A DNA stretch of 64,000 bases from Streptomyces griseoruber (GTDB taxonomy: Bacteria > Actinomycetota > Actinomycetes > Streptomycetales > Streptomycetaceae): the NCBI RefSeq assembly GCF_001514205.1, contig NZ_KQ948765.1, positions 652,762 to 716,761 of the forward strand. Direction: 5' to 3'. The translations under genes were made by a program, and so were the position numbers. Positions 34,796-45,420 of the stretch are shown here, piece after piece. Each line of letters opens with the position of its first letter. Position 1 is the first letter of the stretch. The notes beneath the pieces were generated by a model. That model saw only the letters and a list, made by a program, of their open reading frames with translations. It was not told the DNA's origin and ran no database searches.

Positions 34796-36077
34796 GCTGC
34801 CCGCACCGCCCGTCGCCGAGCTGCTGGAACTGGACCGGCGGCACGTCTGGCATCCGTACGGTCCGATGCCCGGCCGCGTGGACCCGCTCGTCGTGGAGTC
34901 GGCGAGCGGGGTGCGGCTGCGCCTCGCGGACGGCTCGGGCGAGCTGGTGGACGGCATGTCGTCGTGGTGGTCGGCGATCCACGGCTACCGCCACCCGGTG
35001 CTCGACGAGGCGGCGCGCGAGCAGCTGGGCCGGATGAGCCACGTCATGTTCGGCGGGCTCACGCACGAACCCGCCGTCCGGCTGGCGAAGCTCCTTGTCG
35101 ACATGTCTCCCGACGGCCTCGAGCACGTCTTCCTCGCCGACTCCGGTTCGGTGTCGGTCGAGGTCGCGGTGAAGATGTGCCTCCAGTACTGGCGTTCGCT
35201 CGGCCGCCCCGCCAAGCAGCGCCTGCTGACCTGGCGCGGCGGCTACCACGGCGACACCTGGCAGCCGATGTCGGTGTGCGACCCCGAGGGCGGGATGCAC
35301 GAGCTGTGGACCGGGGTGCTGCCCCGTCAGGTCTTCGTGGACCCGCCGCCGGCCGAGTACGAGGAGGCGTACGCCGATCGGTTGCGCGCCGCGATCGCAC
35401 GGCACGCGGACGAACTGGCCGCGGTGATCGTGGAGCCGGTGGTGCAGGGCGCGGGCGGGATGCGCTTCCACTCCCCCGCGTATCTGCGGGTGCTGCGCGA
35501 GGCGTGCGACGCGCACGACGTGCTGCTGGTGTTCGACGAGATCGCGACCGGGTTCGGGCGCACGGGCGCGCTGTTCGCGGCGGACCACGCGGCGGTGACC
35601 CCGGACGTGATGTGCGTGGGCAAGGCGCTGACCGGCGGCTATCTGACCATGGCGGCGACGCTGTGCACCTCCCGGGTGGCCGACGGGATCTCCCGGGGCG
35701 AGGTGCCGGTGCTCGCCCACGGCCCGACGTTCATGGGCAACCCGCTCGCCGCGTCCGTCGCCTGTGCCTCGATCGGGCTGCTCCTCGGGCAGGACTGGCT
35801 CGCGGAGGTCAAGCGCATCGAGACGGGACTGCGGGACGGCCTGGCGGAGGCCGCCGGGCTCCCCGGGGTGCGGGACGTGCGGGTCCTCGGCGCCATCGGG
35901 GTCGTCCAGCTGGACCGTCCGGTGGACATGAAGGCCGCCACCGCGGCGGCCGTGCGGGAGGGCGTCTGGCTGCGGCCGTTCCGCGACCTGGTCTACACGA
36001 TGCCGCCGTACGTCACCGGCGACGCCGACGTGGCACGGATCGCGCGCGCGGTGTGCGCCGCGGCGCGGGAGGGATGA
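34788..36077 (+). CDS. bioA: adenosylmethionine--8-amino-7-oxononanoate aminotransferase
   Basis: A 429-residue class III PLP aminotransferase using S-adenosylmethionine as amino donor to make 7,8-diaminopelargonate. [11 protein letters not shown] and [13 protein letters not shown] are BioA-specific, [12 protein letters not shown] contacts PLP, and GKALTGGYL holds the lysine. It starts inside the last codons of bioB (ATG 34788) and its stop overlaps the bioD start, so bioBAD is a coupled operon. Confidence 0.96.
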   Translation: MPELPAPPVAELLELDRRHVWHPYGPMPGRVDPLVVESASGVRLRLADGSGELVDGMSSWWSAIHGYRHPVLDEAAREQLGRMSHVMFGGLTHEPAVRLAKLLVDMSPDGLEHVFLADSGSVSVEVAVKMCLQYWRSLGRPAKQRLLTWRGGYHGDTWQPMSVCDPEGGMHELWTGVLPRQVFVDPPPAEYEEAYADRLRAAIARHADELAAVIVEPVVQGAGGMRFHSPAYLRVLREACDAHDVLLVFDEIATGFGRTGALFAADHAAVTPDVMCVGKALTGGYLTMAATLCTSRVADGISRGEVPVLAHGPTFMGNPLAASVACASIGLLLGQDWLAEVKRIETGLRDGLAEAAGLPGVRDVRVLGAIGVVQLDRPVDMKAATAAAVREGVWLRPFRDLVYTMPPYVTGDADVARIARAVCAAAREG

Positions 36078-36802
36078 GCATGCCGATCGTGGTGATCACG
36101 GGGACGGGCACGGAGGTCGGCAAGACCGTCACCACGGCGGCCGTCGCCGCCTCCGCGCTCGCGGCGGGCCGCACGGTGGCCGTCCTGAAGGCCGCGCAGA
36201 CGGGTGTACGGCCCGACGAGCGCGGGGACGCCGACGAGGTCGCGCGGCTCGCGGGCCAGGTCACGACGGCCGAGTGCGCGCGCTATCCCGAACCGCTCGC
36301 CCCGGCGACCGCGGCCCGGCGGGCGGGACTGCCCCCGGTGCGGCCGTACGACGTGGTGGAGGCGGCGCAGAAGCTGGCCGCGGAGCACGATCTGGTGCTG
36401 GTCGAGGGGGCGGGCGGGCTGCTCGTCCGGTTCGACGAGGCGGGCGGGACGCTGGCCGACGTGGCCCAGGCGCTGCGGGCGCCGGTACTGGTGGTGGCCT
36501 CGGCGGGCCTGGGCACCCTGAACACCACGGAACTGACGGCCCGTGAACTGCGCGCACGGGGCGTGGAGCTGCTGGGCGTGGTGATCGGCGGCTGGCCCGA
36601 AACCCCGGACCTGGCGATGCGCTGCAACGTCACGGACCTGCCGGACGTGGCCGGGGCCCCGCTGCTGGGCGCGCTGCCGATGGGCGTGGGCGCCCTGTCA
36701 CCGACCGACTTCCGCACAGCGGCACCGACCTGGCTGGCCGCCCGCCTGGACGGGACCTGGGAGGCGACGACCTTCCGAGAGGCGCCGGCGGAGACGCCCT
36801 GA
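36074..36802 (+). CDS. bioD: dethiobiotin synthetase
   Basis: A 242-residue ATP-dependent carboxylase closing the ureido ring. [12 protein letters not shown] is the P-loop, LKAAQTG and VEGAGGLLV are signature motifs. ATG 36074 overlaps the bioA stop (ATGA). Met-3 at 36080 is an equally possible start. The stop codon lies inside a dispersed repeat. Confidence 0.95.
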   Translation: MSMPIVVITGTGTEVGKTVTTAAVAASALAAGRTVAVLKAAQTGVRPDERGDADEVARLAGQVTTAECARYPEPLAPATAARRAGLPPVRPYDVVEAAQKLAAEHDLVLVEGAGGLLVRFDEAGGTLADVAQALRAPVLVVASAGLGTLNTTELTARELRARGVELLGVVIGGWPETPDLAMRCNVTDLPDVAGAPLLGALPMGVGALSPTDFRTAAPTWLAARLDGTWEATTFREAPAETP

Positions 36803-36846
36803 AGGGGCGCGGGGAACTGCGCGACCAGCCCCCACGCACCCGCGGA
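36797..36846. repeat. dispersed intergenic repeat, copy 2
   Basis: Nearly identical to 984-1033 (GAACTGCG instead of GAACCGCG, CCCCCACG instead of CCCCCGCG). It begins within the last codon of bioD and provides its stop, and lies in the convergent gap before the LuxR gene, again a terminator-like position. Confidence 0.75.
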
Positions 36847-36864
36847 CAAGGAACGGGCCCACCC

Positions 36865-38955
36865 TCATTCGACCTCCGAGAGCAACCGCACCAGCTCGAT
36901 ACGGGAGCGAATCCCCAGCCGGGTGAAGACCCCGCGCAGATGATGGTCGATGGTGCGCGGACTGAGCGCGAGCCGCGCGGCGATCTCCCGGTTGGTGGCA
37001 CCCTCGGCGGCCATCCGGGCGACCAGGAGCTGCTGGGCGGTCAGCCGGACGGTGGGCGGCTCAGTGCCCCGGGGCGGGGTGGCCGGCGCCCCGAGCGCGC
37101 GCAACTCCGCGCGGGCCGCCTCGGCGCAGTGCGGGGCGCCGAAGGAGTCGAAGGCCTCGCGGGCGCTGTGCAGCCGGTCGCGGGCCTCCGCGCGGCGGCG
37201 CAGCCGGCGCAGGGCGCTGCCGAACAGCAGTTCCGTGCGGGCGCGTTCGAAGGCGCGGGTGCCGTCGGCGTGCAGTTCGAGGGCCGTGCGGTAGTGGTCG
37301 AGGGCTTCGGCGCCGGGGGTGAGCAGGGCCCGGCAGCGGGCGCTGAGGGCGAGGTCGTCGGGGCTGCGGACGGCGCGGGCCCAGCGGTCGTAGTCGGCGT
37401 GGGCGGCGCGGGCGATCCGGGTGTCGCCCGCGCGGACGGCGGCCTCGACGTAGTGCGGGGTGGCCAGATGACGGACGGCCCGGTGGCCGTGGCCCGGGCC
37501 GAAGGCGGCGAGGGCGCGCAGCCGGGCGGCGGCGGCGCCGTAGCGTCCGAAGCCGAGGTCGAGGAAGGCGAGCGCCCACTGGGCGAGGGCGGCGGGCAGG
37601 CCGAGGCCGTGGGCCATGGCGTAGGAGCGGGCCGCCGCGGCCCGCTCGCGGCACAGGTCGCCGTCGCCGGTGAGCGCGGCGAACATCGCGAGGGCGGCCT
37701 GGAGATGGCAGGCGCCGTTGTCCTGTCCGGTGGCGTACGACTGTCGTAGGGCGTCCAGCGCGGCGGCCTCGGCGGCGCGCGGGCGGCCGGTCCAGAAGTC
37801 GGCGTAGGCGCGGAACTCCATCGCCTGGGAGACGGTCGCGGTCAGGCCCCGGGCCCGGGCGGCGGCGGCCGCGCGGACGGTGGCGGTGGCGGCGCGGGTG
37901 TGGTCGCCGAGCATCAGGGCGGCGATGCCGGCGTGCAGGAGCCGGCTGGGGTCGCCGCCCGGCCCGCACCGGCCGGCGGTCGCCTCCAGCAGGTCGCGGG
38001 CGTCCTCGTAGCGTCCGTCGACGGCGGCGGCGAGGGCCGGGAGCACCCCCGGCGCCCGGACCCCGAGCCGCCGCGCGGCGACCACGGCGTCCCGACATCG
38101 CCGCAGGTCACCGGTGTAGATGGCGGCTTCGGTGGCGCGGGCGAGGAGCTGGACGGATTCGGTGGCCAGGGCGGCCCCGGCGACCAGCGCGTCGAACGCC
38201 TCCCCCGCCTGGCCGGTGCGCAGCGCGAGGACGCCGGTGAGGGCGTCGGTGTGGGTGCGGGCGGCGAGGGTGCGGGCGTGGTCGGCGTCGCCGGAGTGCC
38301 AGGCGTCGGCCGCCGCGCGGGCGAGGAGGCGGGACTGTTCGCGGGGGTCGGTGCCGAGCGCGGCGGCGCGTTCGGTGAGGGCGGCGGCGAGGGCGGGGTC
38401 GGCGGCCCGGCGGGCCCGGTCGGCGGCGGCCGTCAGCTCGGCCGCGAGCCGCCCGCTGGGGCCGAGCGCGGCCGCGCCCCGGTGCCAGGAGCGGCGGGGC
38501 AGTTCGGTGTCGTCGTGCAGGACGCGGGCGAGCAGCCGGTGGGCCTCGCGGCGGTCGGCGGGGGTGGCCGTCTCGTAGGCGGCGATCCGGGTCCAGGCGT
38601 CGCGGAAGCCGACCCCGCCCGCCGTGGCATGGGCGATCCCGGCGCTCTCGGCGGCTTCCAGCGGGCGGGTGTCGAGGCGGGCGGCGGCCACGGCGCGCAG
38701 GAAGGCGTGGGTGGCGACCGGGTACTGGTCGGCGGCGGCCAGGAGCAGCAGCAGCCGGGTGTCCTCGGGCAGGGCGCGGATCTCCCGGCGGTAGTCGTGC
38801 AGCAGGCCGGGGGCGAGGTCGGCGGGATCGGTGGGCAGGGGGTCCAGGCCGGCCGCCTGACGGTCGGTGAGCCGCGCCGCGAGTTCGGCGGCGGCGCGCT
38901 GATCGCCGTACACCAGTCGCAGCACGCGCACCCGGACGCCCTCGGGGAGGGACAT
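36865..38955 (-). CDS. LuxR-family (LAL-like) regulator lacking an ATPase domain
   Basis: About 696 residues of helical TPR-like repeats (rich in A, R and L) and a C-terminal LuxR helix-turn-helix ([43 protein letters not shown]). It resembles large LAL/MalT-type regulators but has no Walker A motif; the N-terminus begins near what would be the end of the ATPase module ([19 protein letters not shown]). So it may be a headless family member or genuinely short. ATG 38955 is used. A GTG at 39036 would add 27 proline-rich residues. It is divergent from the lipase gene. Confidence 0.85.
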   Translation of the reverse strand: MSLPEGVRVRVLRLVYGDQRAAAELAARLTDRQAAGLDPLPTDPADLAPGLLHDYRREIRALPEDTRLLLLLAAADQYPVATHAFLRAVAAARLDTRPLEAAESAGIAHATAGGVGFRDAWTRIAAYETATPADRREAHRLLARVLHDDTELPRRSWHRGAAALGPSGRLAAELTAAADRARRAADPALAAALTERAAALGTDPREQSRLLARAAADAWHSGDADHARTLAARTHTDALTGVLALRTGQAGEAFDALVAGAALATESVQLLARATEAAIYTGDLRRCRDAVVAARRLGVRAPGVLPALAAAVDGRYEDARDLLEATAGRCGPGGDPSRLLHAGIAALMLGDHTRAATATVRAAAAARARGLTATVSQAMEFRAYADFWTGRPRAAEAAALDALRQSYATGQDNGACHLQAALAMFAALTGDGDLCRERAAAARSYAMAHGLGLPAALAQWALAFLDLGFGRYGAAAARLRALAAFGPGHGHRAVRHLATPHYVEAAVRAGDTRIARAAHADYDRWARAVRSPDDLALSARCRALLTPGAEALDHYRTALELHADGTRAFERARTELLFGSALRRLRRRAEARDRLHSAREAFDSFGAPHCAEAARAELRALGAPATPPRGTEPPTVRLTAQQLLVARMAAEGATNREIAARLALSPRTIDHHLRGVFTRLGIRSRIELVRLLSEVE

Positions 38956-39151
38956 GACCGGGCGTCGCCACGGGGCCGGGGGCGGAAGCGGTGGCGAAGT
39001 GCCGTCCAGACGTGGGGGGTTTACAGGAGTCACCACACAACTGACGTTACTGGCGGGTTACTTGAACAGTAAAGACCGGCGATTTCACCGATGCGGCGCG
39101 CGTAGACCCGACCGGACACTCCTGGCAACCCCACCCGTTTCAGGAGGCATC

Positions 39152-39838
39152 ATGCAGCGCTCCAGGCGTCGCATCGCCACGGTCCTTACGGCCGTGGTCT
39201 CTTCGCTCCTTCTGTCACTGTCGCTCTCCGCCCCCACCGCCCAGGCGGCGACCCACCATCCGATCGTGTTCGTACACGGTCTCAGCAGCGACTCCAGCAG
39301 CTGGGACGACTGGGTCGCCGACTTCAAGGCCGACGGCTACACGGCCACCGAGCTGGACGCGGCCTCGTACAGCTGGACCAAGTCGAACGTCACCATCGCC
39401 TCGCAGGTGGCCACCCAGGTCAAGAACGTGCTGGCGAGAACCGGCGCCGACAAGGTCGACGTGGTCGTCCACTCCATGGGCGCGCTCAGCGCCCGCTACT
39501 ACCTCAAGAACCTCGGCGGGACCGCCTACGTGGACGACTTCGTCTCCGTCGCGGGCGTCAACCACGGTACGTCGGTCGCCTCCTGGTGCAGCTGGCTGTA
39601 CACCTCGTGCGCCGAGATGGTCACCGGCAGCTCGTTCCTCACCGCGCTCAACTCCGGTGACGAGACGCCGGGCAGCGTGAGCTACGCGACGTACTGGTCG
39701 AACTGCGACGCGGCCATCGACCCCGACTCCTCGGCGCTGCTGAGCGGGGCCACCAACGTCGGCGTCGGGTGCGTCTCGCACAACGACATGAACAACGACT
39801 ACGGCATCTACGAGCAGGTGCGCGACTTCATCCAGTGA
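39152..39838 (+). CDS. secreted lipase/esterase
   Basis: A 228-residue alpha/beta hydrolase. Signal peptide [20 protein letters not shown] ... AQAA, cleaved near residue 33. [17 protein letters not shown] gives the oxyanion-hole region, [14 protein letters not shown] the nucleophile Ser, and [16 protein letters not shown] the probable His. It belongs to the small actinomycete lipase/EstA-like group that acts on short or medium acyl esters. AGGAGG lies 5 bp before the ATG. Divergent from the LuxR regulator, which might control it. Confidence 0.92.
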   Translation: MQRSRRRIATVLTAVVSSLLLSLSLSAPTAQAATHHPIVFVHGLSSDSSSWDDWVADFKADGYTATELDAASYSWTKSNVTIASQVATQVKNVLARTGADKVDVVVHSMGALSARYYLKNLGGTAYVDDFVSVAGVNHGTSVASWCSWLYTSCAEMVTGSSFLTALNSGDETPGSVSYATYWSNCDAAIDPDSSALLSGATNVGVGCVSHNDMNNDYGIYEQVRDFIQ

Positions 39839-39950
39839 CCCTGGGTGATCCGGTGGCCCCTGTGTGAACGACCGCGTGAAGGACAGCGGGGGTGCGACGG
39901 CTCCCTGCGGGGGAGAATCCGGGTAGGCCCGTCCTGCCCGGGAGGTCGTC

Positions 39951-40625
39951 ATGCCGATACGGTCCGCCGGCTCCGGCCGGGTGCCCGGTGACCCCGTCCA
40001 CCACCCGCTGTTCGCCCGCTGCTACGCCGCGTTCGGTTCGGCGGCGGAGACCCGGGCCGGTCTCGCCGGTGTGCGGGAGCGGCTGCTCGCCGGGCTCTCC
40101 GGCCGGGTCATCGAGATCGGCGCGGGCAACGGACTGAACTTCGCGCACTATCCGGCGGCCGTCTCGGAGGTCGTCGCGATCGAACCGGAGCGCCGGATGC
40201 GGACCCTGGCGCTGGAGGCGGCGCTGCGCGCCGGGGTGCCGGTGGACGTGGTGCCCGGTGTGGCGGAGGCGCTGCCGGTCAAGAGCGAGGCGTTCGACGC
40301 GGCGGTGGTCTCGCTGGTGCTGTGCAGTGTGCGGGACGTGCCGCGCGCGCTGGCCGAGCTGCGGCGTGTACTGCGGCCGGGCGGCGAACTGCGGTTCCTC
40401 GAACACGGCCCCGGTGGCGGCCGGCCGATGCGGGCCGCCCAGCGCGCCCTGGACCGCACGGTCTGGCCGTCCCTCGCGGGTGGCTGCCATCTGACCCGGG
40501 ACACGGTCGGCGCGCTGCGCGAGGCCGGGTTCGAACTCGGCCCCTACCGACGGATGTTGCTGCCGGAGAAGGGGCCGAGGTTCCCCTTCTCCTACGCCGT
40601 GCTCGGCAGGGCCCGCAGGCCCTAG
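39951..40625 (+). CDS. class I SAM-dependent methyltransferase
   Basis: A 224-residue methyltransferase. Motif I VIEIGAGNGLNFAHYP, acid in VAIEPERRM, and VVSLVLCSVRDVPRALAELRRVLRPGGELRFLEH (motifs II-III) match UbiE/Coq5-like small-molecule methylases. The substrate is unknown. GGGAGG lies upstream of ATG 39951. It converges on the Doc-like toxin gene. Confidence 0.9.
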   Translation: MPIRSAGSGRVPGDPVHHPLFARCYAAFGSAAETRAGLAGVRERLLAGLSGRVIEIGAGNGLNFAHYPAAVSEVVAIEPERRMRTLALEAALRAGVPVDVVPGVAEALPVKSEAFDAAVVSLVLCSVRDVPRALAELRRVLRPGGELRFLEHGPGGGRPMRAAQRALDRTVWPSLAGGCHLTRDTVGALREAGFELGPYRRMLLPEKGPRFPFSYAVLGRARRP

Positions 40626-40638
40626 TCGCGGGCAGCCC

Positions 40639-41013
40639 TCACGCGCTCCACTCGCGCAGTTCCTGCGCGATGTCGGCGACCGACGCCTCACCCGTCTTGA
40701 CCAGGCGGGCCAGATCCCGCACCTGTTCGGGTGAGGTGGCCACCTTCAGACCGCTGGCGACGAGGTAGGCGTAGGCGACCGCGCAGGCGAACAGCGCGTT
40801 GGAGCGCTCCAGCGCCGGGACGTGGATGAGGAGCTGGAGCAGTGCGGCCGCGCGGGCCGGCGGGTCGGTGTACACGGGGACGTCGAATATCTCGGCCTGA
40901 TGGCGTGCCACGGCGGCGATCAGGGCGCCCCAGTCGGTGACCTGGGGGTCGCCCGGGGTCTGCTGCTCGGCGAGCATGAGGAGCCAGGCGAGATCGATAC
41001 GGAGATCGCTCAA
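40639..41013 (-). CDS. Doc/Fic-like toxin with degenerate Fic motif
   Basis: A 124-residue helical protein, SDLRIDLAWLLMLAEQQTPGD ... DWGALIAAVARHQAEIF ... AAALLQLLIHVPALERSNALFACAVAYAYLVASG, aligning with Doc kinases by layout. The motif HxFx(D/E)(A/G)N(K/G)R reads HVPALERSNALF here, so the histidine remains but the Asn-Lys/Arg pair is not in place. TTG 41013 is the likely start, 4 bp after the antitoxin stop; ATG 41049 lies inside that gene. Annotated in relatives as Fic-family toxin component (from memory). Confidence 0.72.
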   Translation of the reverse strand: MSDLRIDLAWLLMLAEQQTPGDPQVTDWGALIAAVARHQAEIFDVPVYTDPPARAAALLQLLIHVPALERSNALFACAVAYAYLVASGLKVATSPEQVRDLARLVKTGEASVADIAQELREWSA

Positions 41014-41017
41014 GGGA

Positions 41018-41260
41018 TCAGCGGTGGCCTTCCGGCACGGTGCCCTCACGGTCCGCGCCGAATTCCTCGGCGAAGACGTTCTCGTACTGCTTCATGAAGT
41101 CGGCGGCGGCCTCCACGAAGGTGTGGCCCACCTCTCCGGCGTCCTGTCTGACCAGTTCCTCGATATAGCGGTTGACGCTCATGCCGCGCGCCGTGGCGCG
41201 CTCGCGGGCGGCCTGGGCCGTGCCCTCGTCGACGCGGACGTTCAGCTGGGTCTTCGCCAT
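41018..41260 (-). CDS. ribbon-helix-helix-type antitoxin
   Basis: An 80-residue protein, KTQLNVRVDEGTAQAARERATARGMSVNRYIEELVRQD, a typical RHH DNA-binding start, and an acidic C-terminal helix (VEAAADFMKQYENVFAEEFG) suited to wrapping a toxin. It directly precedes the Doc-like gene, forming a type II toxin-antitoxin pair. Confidence 0.85.
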   Translation of the reverse strand: MAKTQLNVRVDEGTAQAARERATARGMSVNRYIEELVRQDAGEVGHTFVEAAADFMKQYENVFAEEFGADREGTVPEGHR

Positions 41261-41381
41261 GCCTACGACGCTAGCGCGAGGGTGCTAGCAGCGGCAAGGG
41301 CGCGCCGGAACCGAAAAGAGATACCGACTGTGCGCCGGGTCACACTAGTCTCGGCACGTCGACGCGAGCGAGGAGGCAGTC

Positions 41382-42173
41382 TTGTCCACAGCGGCCTTGT
41401 CCACCCCCGACGGGATCGCGGCCCGTGCCCACGGCCTGACCAAGGCGTACGGCTCCGGCGAGACGACGGTGCTGGCCCTGGACTCCGTGGACGTGAGCAT
41501 CGCGCGGGGCCGGTTCACCGCGGTCATGGGGCCCTCGGGGTCCGGGAAGTCCACGCTGATGCACTGTCTGGCCGGGCTCGACACCGTCTCGGCGGGTCAG
41601 GTCTGGCTCGGCGACACGGAGATCACGGGGCTGAAGGAGCGCGAGCTGACCCGGCTCCGGCGGGACCGGATCGGGTTCATGTTCCAGTCGTTCAACCTGA
41701 TCCCGACGCTGAACGCGGCCGAGAACATCACGCTGCCCATGGACATCGCGGGCCGCAAACCCGACGAGAAGTGGCTGGACCAGGTCGTCGACGCGCTCGG
41801 GCTGCGGGAGCGGCTGGGGCACCGGCCGTCCCAGCTCTCCGGCGGTCAGCAGCAGCGGGTGGCCTGCGCCCGGGCGCTGGTCTCCCGGCCCGAGCTGATC
41901 TTCGCGGACGAACCGACCGGCAATCTGGACTCGCGGGCCGGTCTGGAGGTCCTCGCGTTCCTGCGCCAGGCGGTGGACGAGCTCGGCCAGACGGTCGTCA
42001 TGGTCACCCACGACCCGAGCGCCGCCGCCCACTCCGATCTGGTCCTCTTCCTGGCGGACGGCCGGATAGTGGACGAGATGGAGCGGCCTACGGCCGATGC
42101 GGTACTCGAACGCATGAAACGGTTCGACGTCGGCCGGGCCTCCGTCGCCGACGGCGCTCCCGAGGAGGACTGA
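41382..42173 (+). CDS. ABC transporter ATP-binding protein (LolD/MacB type)
   Basis: A 263-residue ATPase. Walker A GPSGSGKST, signature LSGGQQQR, Walker B LIFADEPTGNLDS, and H-loop VTHDPSAAAH are complete. NLDSRAG and the FQSFNLIPTLN Q-loop are typical of lipoprotein or drug exporters paired with FtsX-type permeases. It starts at TTG 41382 with GAGGAGG upstream. The permease begins 4 bp after the stop. Confidence 0.95.
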   Translation: MSTAALSTPDGIAARAHGLTKAYGSGETTVLALDSVDVSIARGRFTAVMGPSGSGKSTLMHCLAGLDTVSAGQVWLGDTEITGLKERELTRLRRDRIGFMFQSFNLIPTLNAAENITLPMDIAGRKPDEKWLDQVVDALGLRERLGHRPSQLSGGQQQRVACARALVSRPELIFADEPTGNLDSRAGLEVLAFLRQAVDELGQTVVMVTHDPSAAAHSDLVLFLADGRIVDEMERPTADAVLERMKRFDVGRASVADGAPEED

Positions 42174-42177
42174 CCCG

Positions 42178-44745
42178 GTGCTGAAGGCGACCCTCAGGAG
42201 TTTCCTGGCGCACAAGGGACGGCTGCTGCTGTCGGCCCTCGCCGTCGTGCTGTCCGTGGCGTTCGTCGCGGGCAGTCTGATCTTCTCGGACACGGTGACC
42301 CGCACCTTCGACCGGCTGTTCGCCTCCACCGCGGCGGATGTGACCGTGGAGCCGAAGGACGACCTGAACTCCAATGTGCCGAGCGGCGCGGTGCAGACGG
42401 TTCCGGCCACCCTCGCCGGCCGGGTCGCGCGGGTCGACGGGGTCGCCTCCGCGCACGCGGACGTCAGCGTCGAGAACATCACCGTGGTCGACCGCGACCA
42501 CAAGTCCGTCGGCCCCACCACCGGCGCCCCCACCATCGCCACCGACTGGTACGTCACCCACCGCAGCCCCGTGAAGCTGACCTCCGGCCACGCCCCGCAG
42601 GGCGCCGGCCAGGCCATGCTGGACGCCGACACCGCCGACAAGAAGCATGTGAAGATCGGCGACACGCTCACCGTGATGGCCCAGCCGGGCTCCTTCGACG
42701 TCGAGATCGTCGGCATCGCCACCTTCACCACCACCAACCCGGGCGCGGCCCTGGTCTTCCTCGACCCCGCGGTCGCCGCGACGGAGCTGCTGGGCTCGGC
42801 GGGCAAGGCCACCAGCATCTCGGTCGACGCGGCGCCGGGCGTCTCCGACGCCGTGCTCAAGGACCGTGTCTCGGCCGCGCTGGGCTCGGGGCCGTACGAC
42901 GTGAAGACCGCCGACGAGCAGGCCAAGTCCTCGGCCGCGTCGCTGGGCGGCTTCCTCGACGTGATCAAGTACGTGATGCTCGGGTTCGCCGGCATCGCCG
43001 TCCTGGTCGGTGTGTTCCTGATCGTCAACACGTTCTCGATGCTGATCGCCCAGCGCACCCGTGAGCTGGGCCTGCTGCGCGCGCTCGGCGCCGACCGCCG
43101 TCAGGTCCGGCGCTCGGTACTGACCGAGGCGGTGCTGCTGGGGCTCGTGGGCTCCACCCTGGGCCTCGCGGCCGGCATCGGTCTGGCGGCCGGGCTGATC
43201 AAACTGATGAGCGCGTTCGGCATGAACCTCAAGACCACGGAGATGGTCGTCGGCTGGGGGACCCCGGTGGCGGCGTACGTCGTCGGCGTGGGCGTCACCT
43301 TCGTGGCCGCCTACCTCCCGGCCCGGCGCGCCGCCACGGTCTCGCCCATGGCGGCCCTCGCGGACGCGGACATCGCCGGCGTGGGCCGGCCGCTGAAGGT
43401 GCGCGCGATCGTCGGGGCGGTCGTCGGGGCGCTGGGCGCGGCCGCGCTGCTGGGCTGTGTGACCGCCTCGAAGACCGCGTCCGCGGCCTCCTTCCTGGGC
43501 CTCGGCGTGGTCCTGACGCTGATCGCCACCGTGATCGCGGGACCGCTGCTGGTCCGGCCGGTGATCCGCGTCCTCGGCGGCGCCTTCCCGGCCCTGTTCG
43601 GCCCGGTCGGGCGGATGAGCCAGCGCAACGCCCTGCGCAACCCCCGCCGTACGGGAGCCACCGCCGCCGCGCTGATGGTGGGCCTGGCCCTGGTCGGCGG
43701 CATGTCGGTGGCGAGCGCCTCGATGTCGAAGTCGTTCGACGAGCAGATCGACAGAACGCTCGGCGCGGACTTCGTGATCCAGAACGCCAACTTCACCCCC
43801 TTCTCCCAGGAGGTGACGGACGCGGTCCGCGCCACCGACGGCGTCGGCCTCGTCGTACGGCAGCGGTTCGCGCCCCTCGCCGTACGGCTGCCGGACGGCA
43901 AGCGGGTCGAGACGACGGCCTCCGGGTACGGCGACCGGCTCGACGACGTCGCCCATGTCACGTACGCCCAGGGCGACTCGGCGGCGGCGCTGGCGGACGG
44001 CGCGATCGGCATGGACGTGGACTTCGCCAAGGATCACGGGGTGAAGCTGGGCAGTGTGCTCCCGGTGGAGTTCCCCGGCGACCGCACGACCTCGCTCAAG
44101 GTGGGCGCGCTCACCGACCAGGACGCCTCCGAGGGGTTCGGCATGGAGGGCGGGCTGTTCCTCGGGATGGGGACCGTCGAGAAGTACGTGCCCGACGGCC
44201 AGGACTCCGCGCTGTACGTGAACGCGGCGCCCGGCACCGGTCCCGAGCAGCTGCGCCCCCGGCTGGAGAAGACACTCGACGCGTATCCGCAGGTCCAGGT
44301 GCGCGACCAGGCCGACTACAAGAAGCTGGTCCACGACCAGATCGCCGTCCTGCTGTACCTCGTGTACGCCCTGCTCGGCCTCGCGATCGTCATCGCGGTG
44401 CTGGGCGTGGTCAACACCCTGGCGCTGTCGGTGGTGGAGCGGACCCGGGAGATCGGACTGCTGCGCGCGATCGGTCTGGGACGGCGTCAGCTCCGGCGGA
44501 TGATCCGGCTCGAGTCGGTGGTGATCGCGGTGTTCGGCGCGGTCCTGGGCCTGGCGCTGGGCCTGGTGTGGGGCGTCTGCATACAGCAGGTCCTCGCCCT
44601 CCAGGGCATGAAGGCCCTCGCCGTCCCCTGGGGCACGATCGTCGCGGTCGTCATCGGCTCGGCGGTGGTCGGCGTCGTAGCCGCCCTGCTGCCCGCACTG
44701 CGGGCCTCCCGGATGAACGTACTGGCGGCCATCGCACACGAGTGA
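42178..44745 (+). CDS. ABC transporter permease with two FtsX domains
   Basis: An 855-residue membrane protein: N-terminal helix, a large external domain, three-helix FtsX block (about 260-410), a middle pair of helices (about 415-460), a second MacB-like external domain (about 500-700) and a second FtsX block (about 720-850, LLRAIGLGRRQLRRMIRLESVVIAV). It exports peptides, lipids or drugs mechanically together with the ATPase upstream. No substrate clue beyond the family. Confidence 0.93.
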   Translation: MLKATLRSFLAHKGRLLLSALAVVLSVAFVAGSLIFSDTVTRTFDRLFASTAADVTVEPKDDLNSNVPSGAVQTVPATLAGRVARVDGVASAHADVSVENITVVDRDHKSVGPTTGAPTIATDWYVTHRSPVKLTSGHAPQGAGQAMLDADTADKKHVKIGDTLTVMAQPGSFDVEIVGIATFTTTNPGAALVFLDPAVAATELLGSAGKATSISVDAAPGVSDAVLKDRVSAALGSGPYDVKTADEQAKSSAASLGGFLDVIKYVMLGFAGIAVLVGVFLIVNTFSMLIAQRTRELGLLRALGADRRQVRRSVLTEAVLLGLVGSTLGLAAGIGLAAGLIKLMSAFGMNLKTTEMVVGWGTPVAAYVVGVGVTFVAAYLPARRAATVSPMAALADADIAGVGRPLKVRAIVGAVVGALGAAALLGCVTASKTASAASFLGLGVVLTLIATVIAGPLLVRPVIRVLGGAFPALFGPVGRMSQRNALRNPRRTGATAAALMVGLALVGGMSVASASMSKSFDEQIDRTLGADFVIQNANFTPFSQEVTDAVRATDGVGLVVRQRFAPLAVRLPDGKRVETTASGYGDRLDDVAHVTYAQGDSAAALADGAIGMDVDFAKDHGVKLGSVLPVEFPGDRTTSLKVGALTDQDASEGFGMEGGLFLGMGTVEKYVPDGQDSALYVNAAPGTGPEQLRPRLEKTLDAYPQVQVRDQADYKKLVHDQIAVLLYLVYALLGLAIVIAVLGVVNTLALSVVERTREIGLLRAIGLGRRQLRRMIRLESVVIAVFGAVLGLALGLVWGVCIQQVLALQGMKALAVPWGTIVAVVIGSAVVGVVAALLPALRASRMNVLAAIAHE

Positions 44746-44948
44746 GGGGTGCTGCGCCGGAGCCGGGCCGGGGGTCGACCTGCCCTCACCGCCCCGGGGC
44801 AGGTGCTGCCGCCGGCCAGGGCCCCGGACGACGTACCGGAGCGCGCCCCGGGCGCCGAGAGCCCTCACGCCGGGCGCGCCTCCTTCACGTGACGGTCCGG
44901 ATCGTGGAATTCCCCGCCCGGCCCTCGCCCCCGTGATGGGATCGCCGC

Positions 44949-45374
44949 ATGTCTGATCTGCGCATACGGGCCGCGACGTCCGACGACCTGGACACCGTTC
45001 TCGCCTTCTGGAAGACCGCCGCCGAGGGGACGAGCATCAGCGACGACCGCGCCGGCGTCGAGCGGCTGGTCGCCCGGGACCCGGAGGCGCTGCTCCTGGC
45101 CGAGCAGGGCGGTGAGCTGGTGGGCACGGTGATCGCCGGGTTCGACGGGTGGCGGTGCCATCTGTACCGGCTGGCGGTGCACCCGGAGCGGCGCCGTCAG
45201 GGCATCGGCTCGGCACTGCTCGCCGCCGCCGAGGAGAGGTTCGTACGGCTCGGCGGGCGGCGCGGGGACGCGATGGTGCTCAACCGGAACGAGAGGGCGC
45301 ATCATGCGTGGCGCGCGGCGGGGTACGCGCCGGAGGAGAAGTGGCGGCGCTGGGTGAAGCCGCTCGTCGGCTGA
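44949..45374 (+). CDS. GNAT-family N-acetyltransferase
   Basis: A 141-residue acetyltransferase. LAVHPERRRQGIGSALLAAAEE is the acetyl-CoA-binding motif A, and NERAHHAWRAAGYAPEEKWRRWVK is motif B. Residues up to 20 (IRAATSDDLDTVLAFWKTA) are typical. Substrate unknown. It stands alone, about 200 bp after the permease. Confidence 0.92.
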   Translation: MSDLRIRAATSDDLDTVLAFWKTAAEGTSISDDRAGVERLVARDPEALLLAEQGGELVGTVIAGFDGWRCHLYRLAVHPERRRQGIGSALLAAAEERFVRLGGRRGDAMVLNRNERAHHAWRAAGYAPEEKWRRWVKPLVG

Positions 45375-45420
45375 CCGACTCCCCGGCCGACAACCCCCGA
45401 CCGGGGGCACTTTGCTGATC

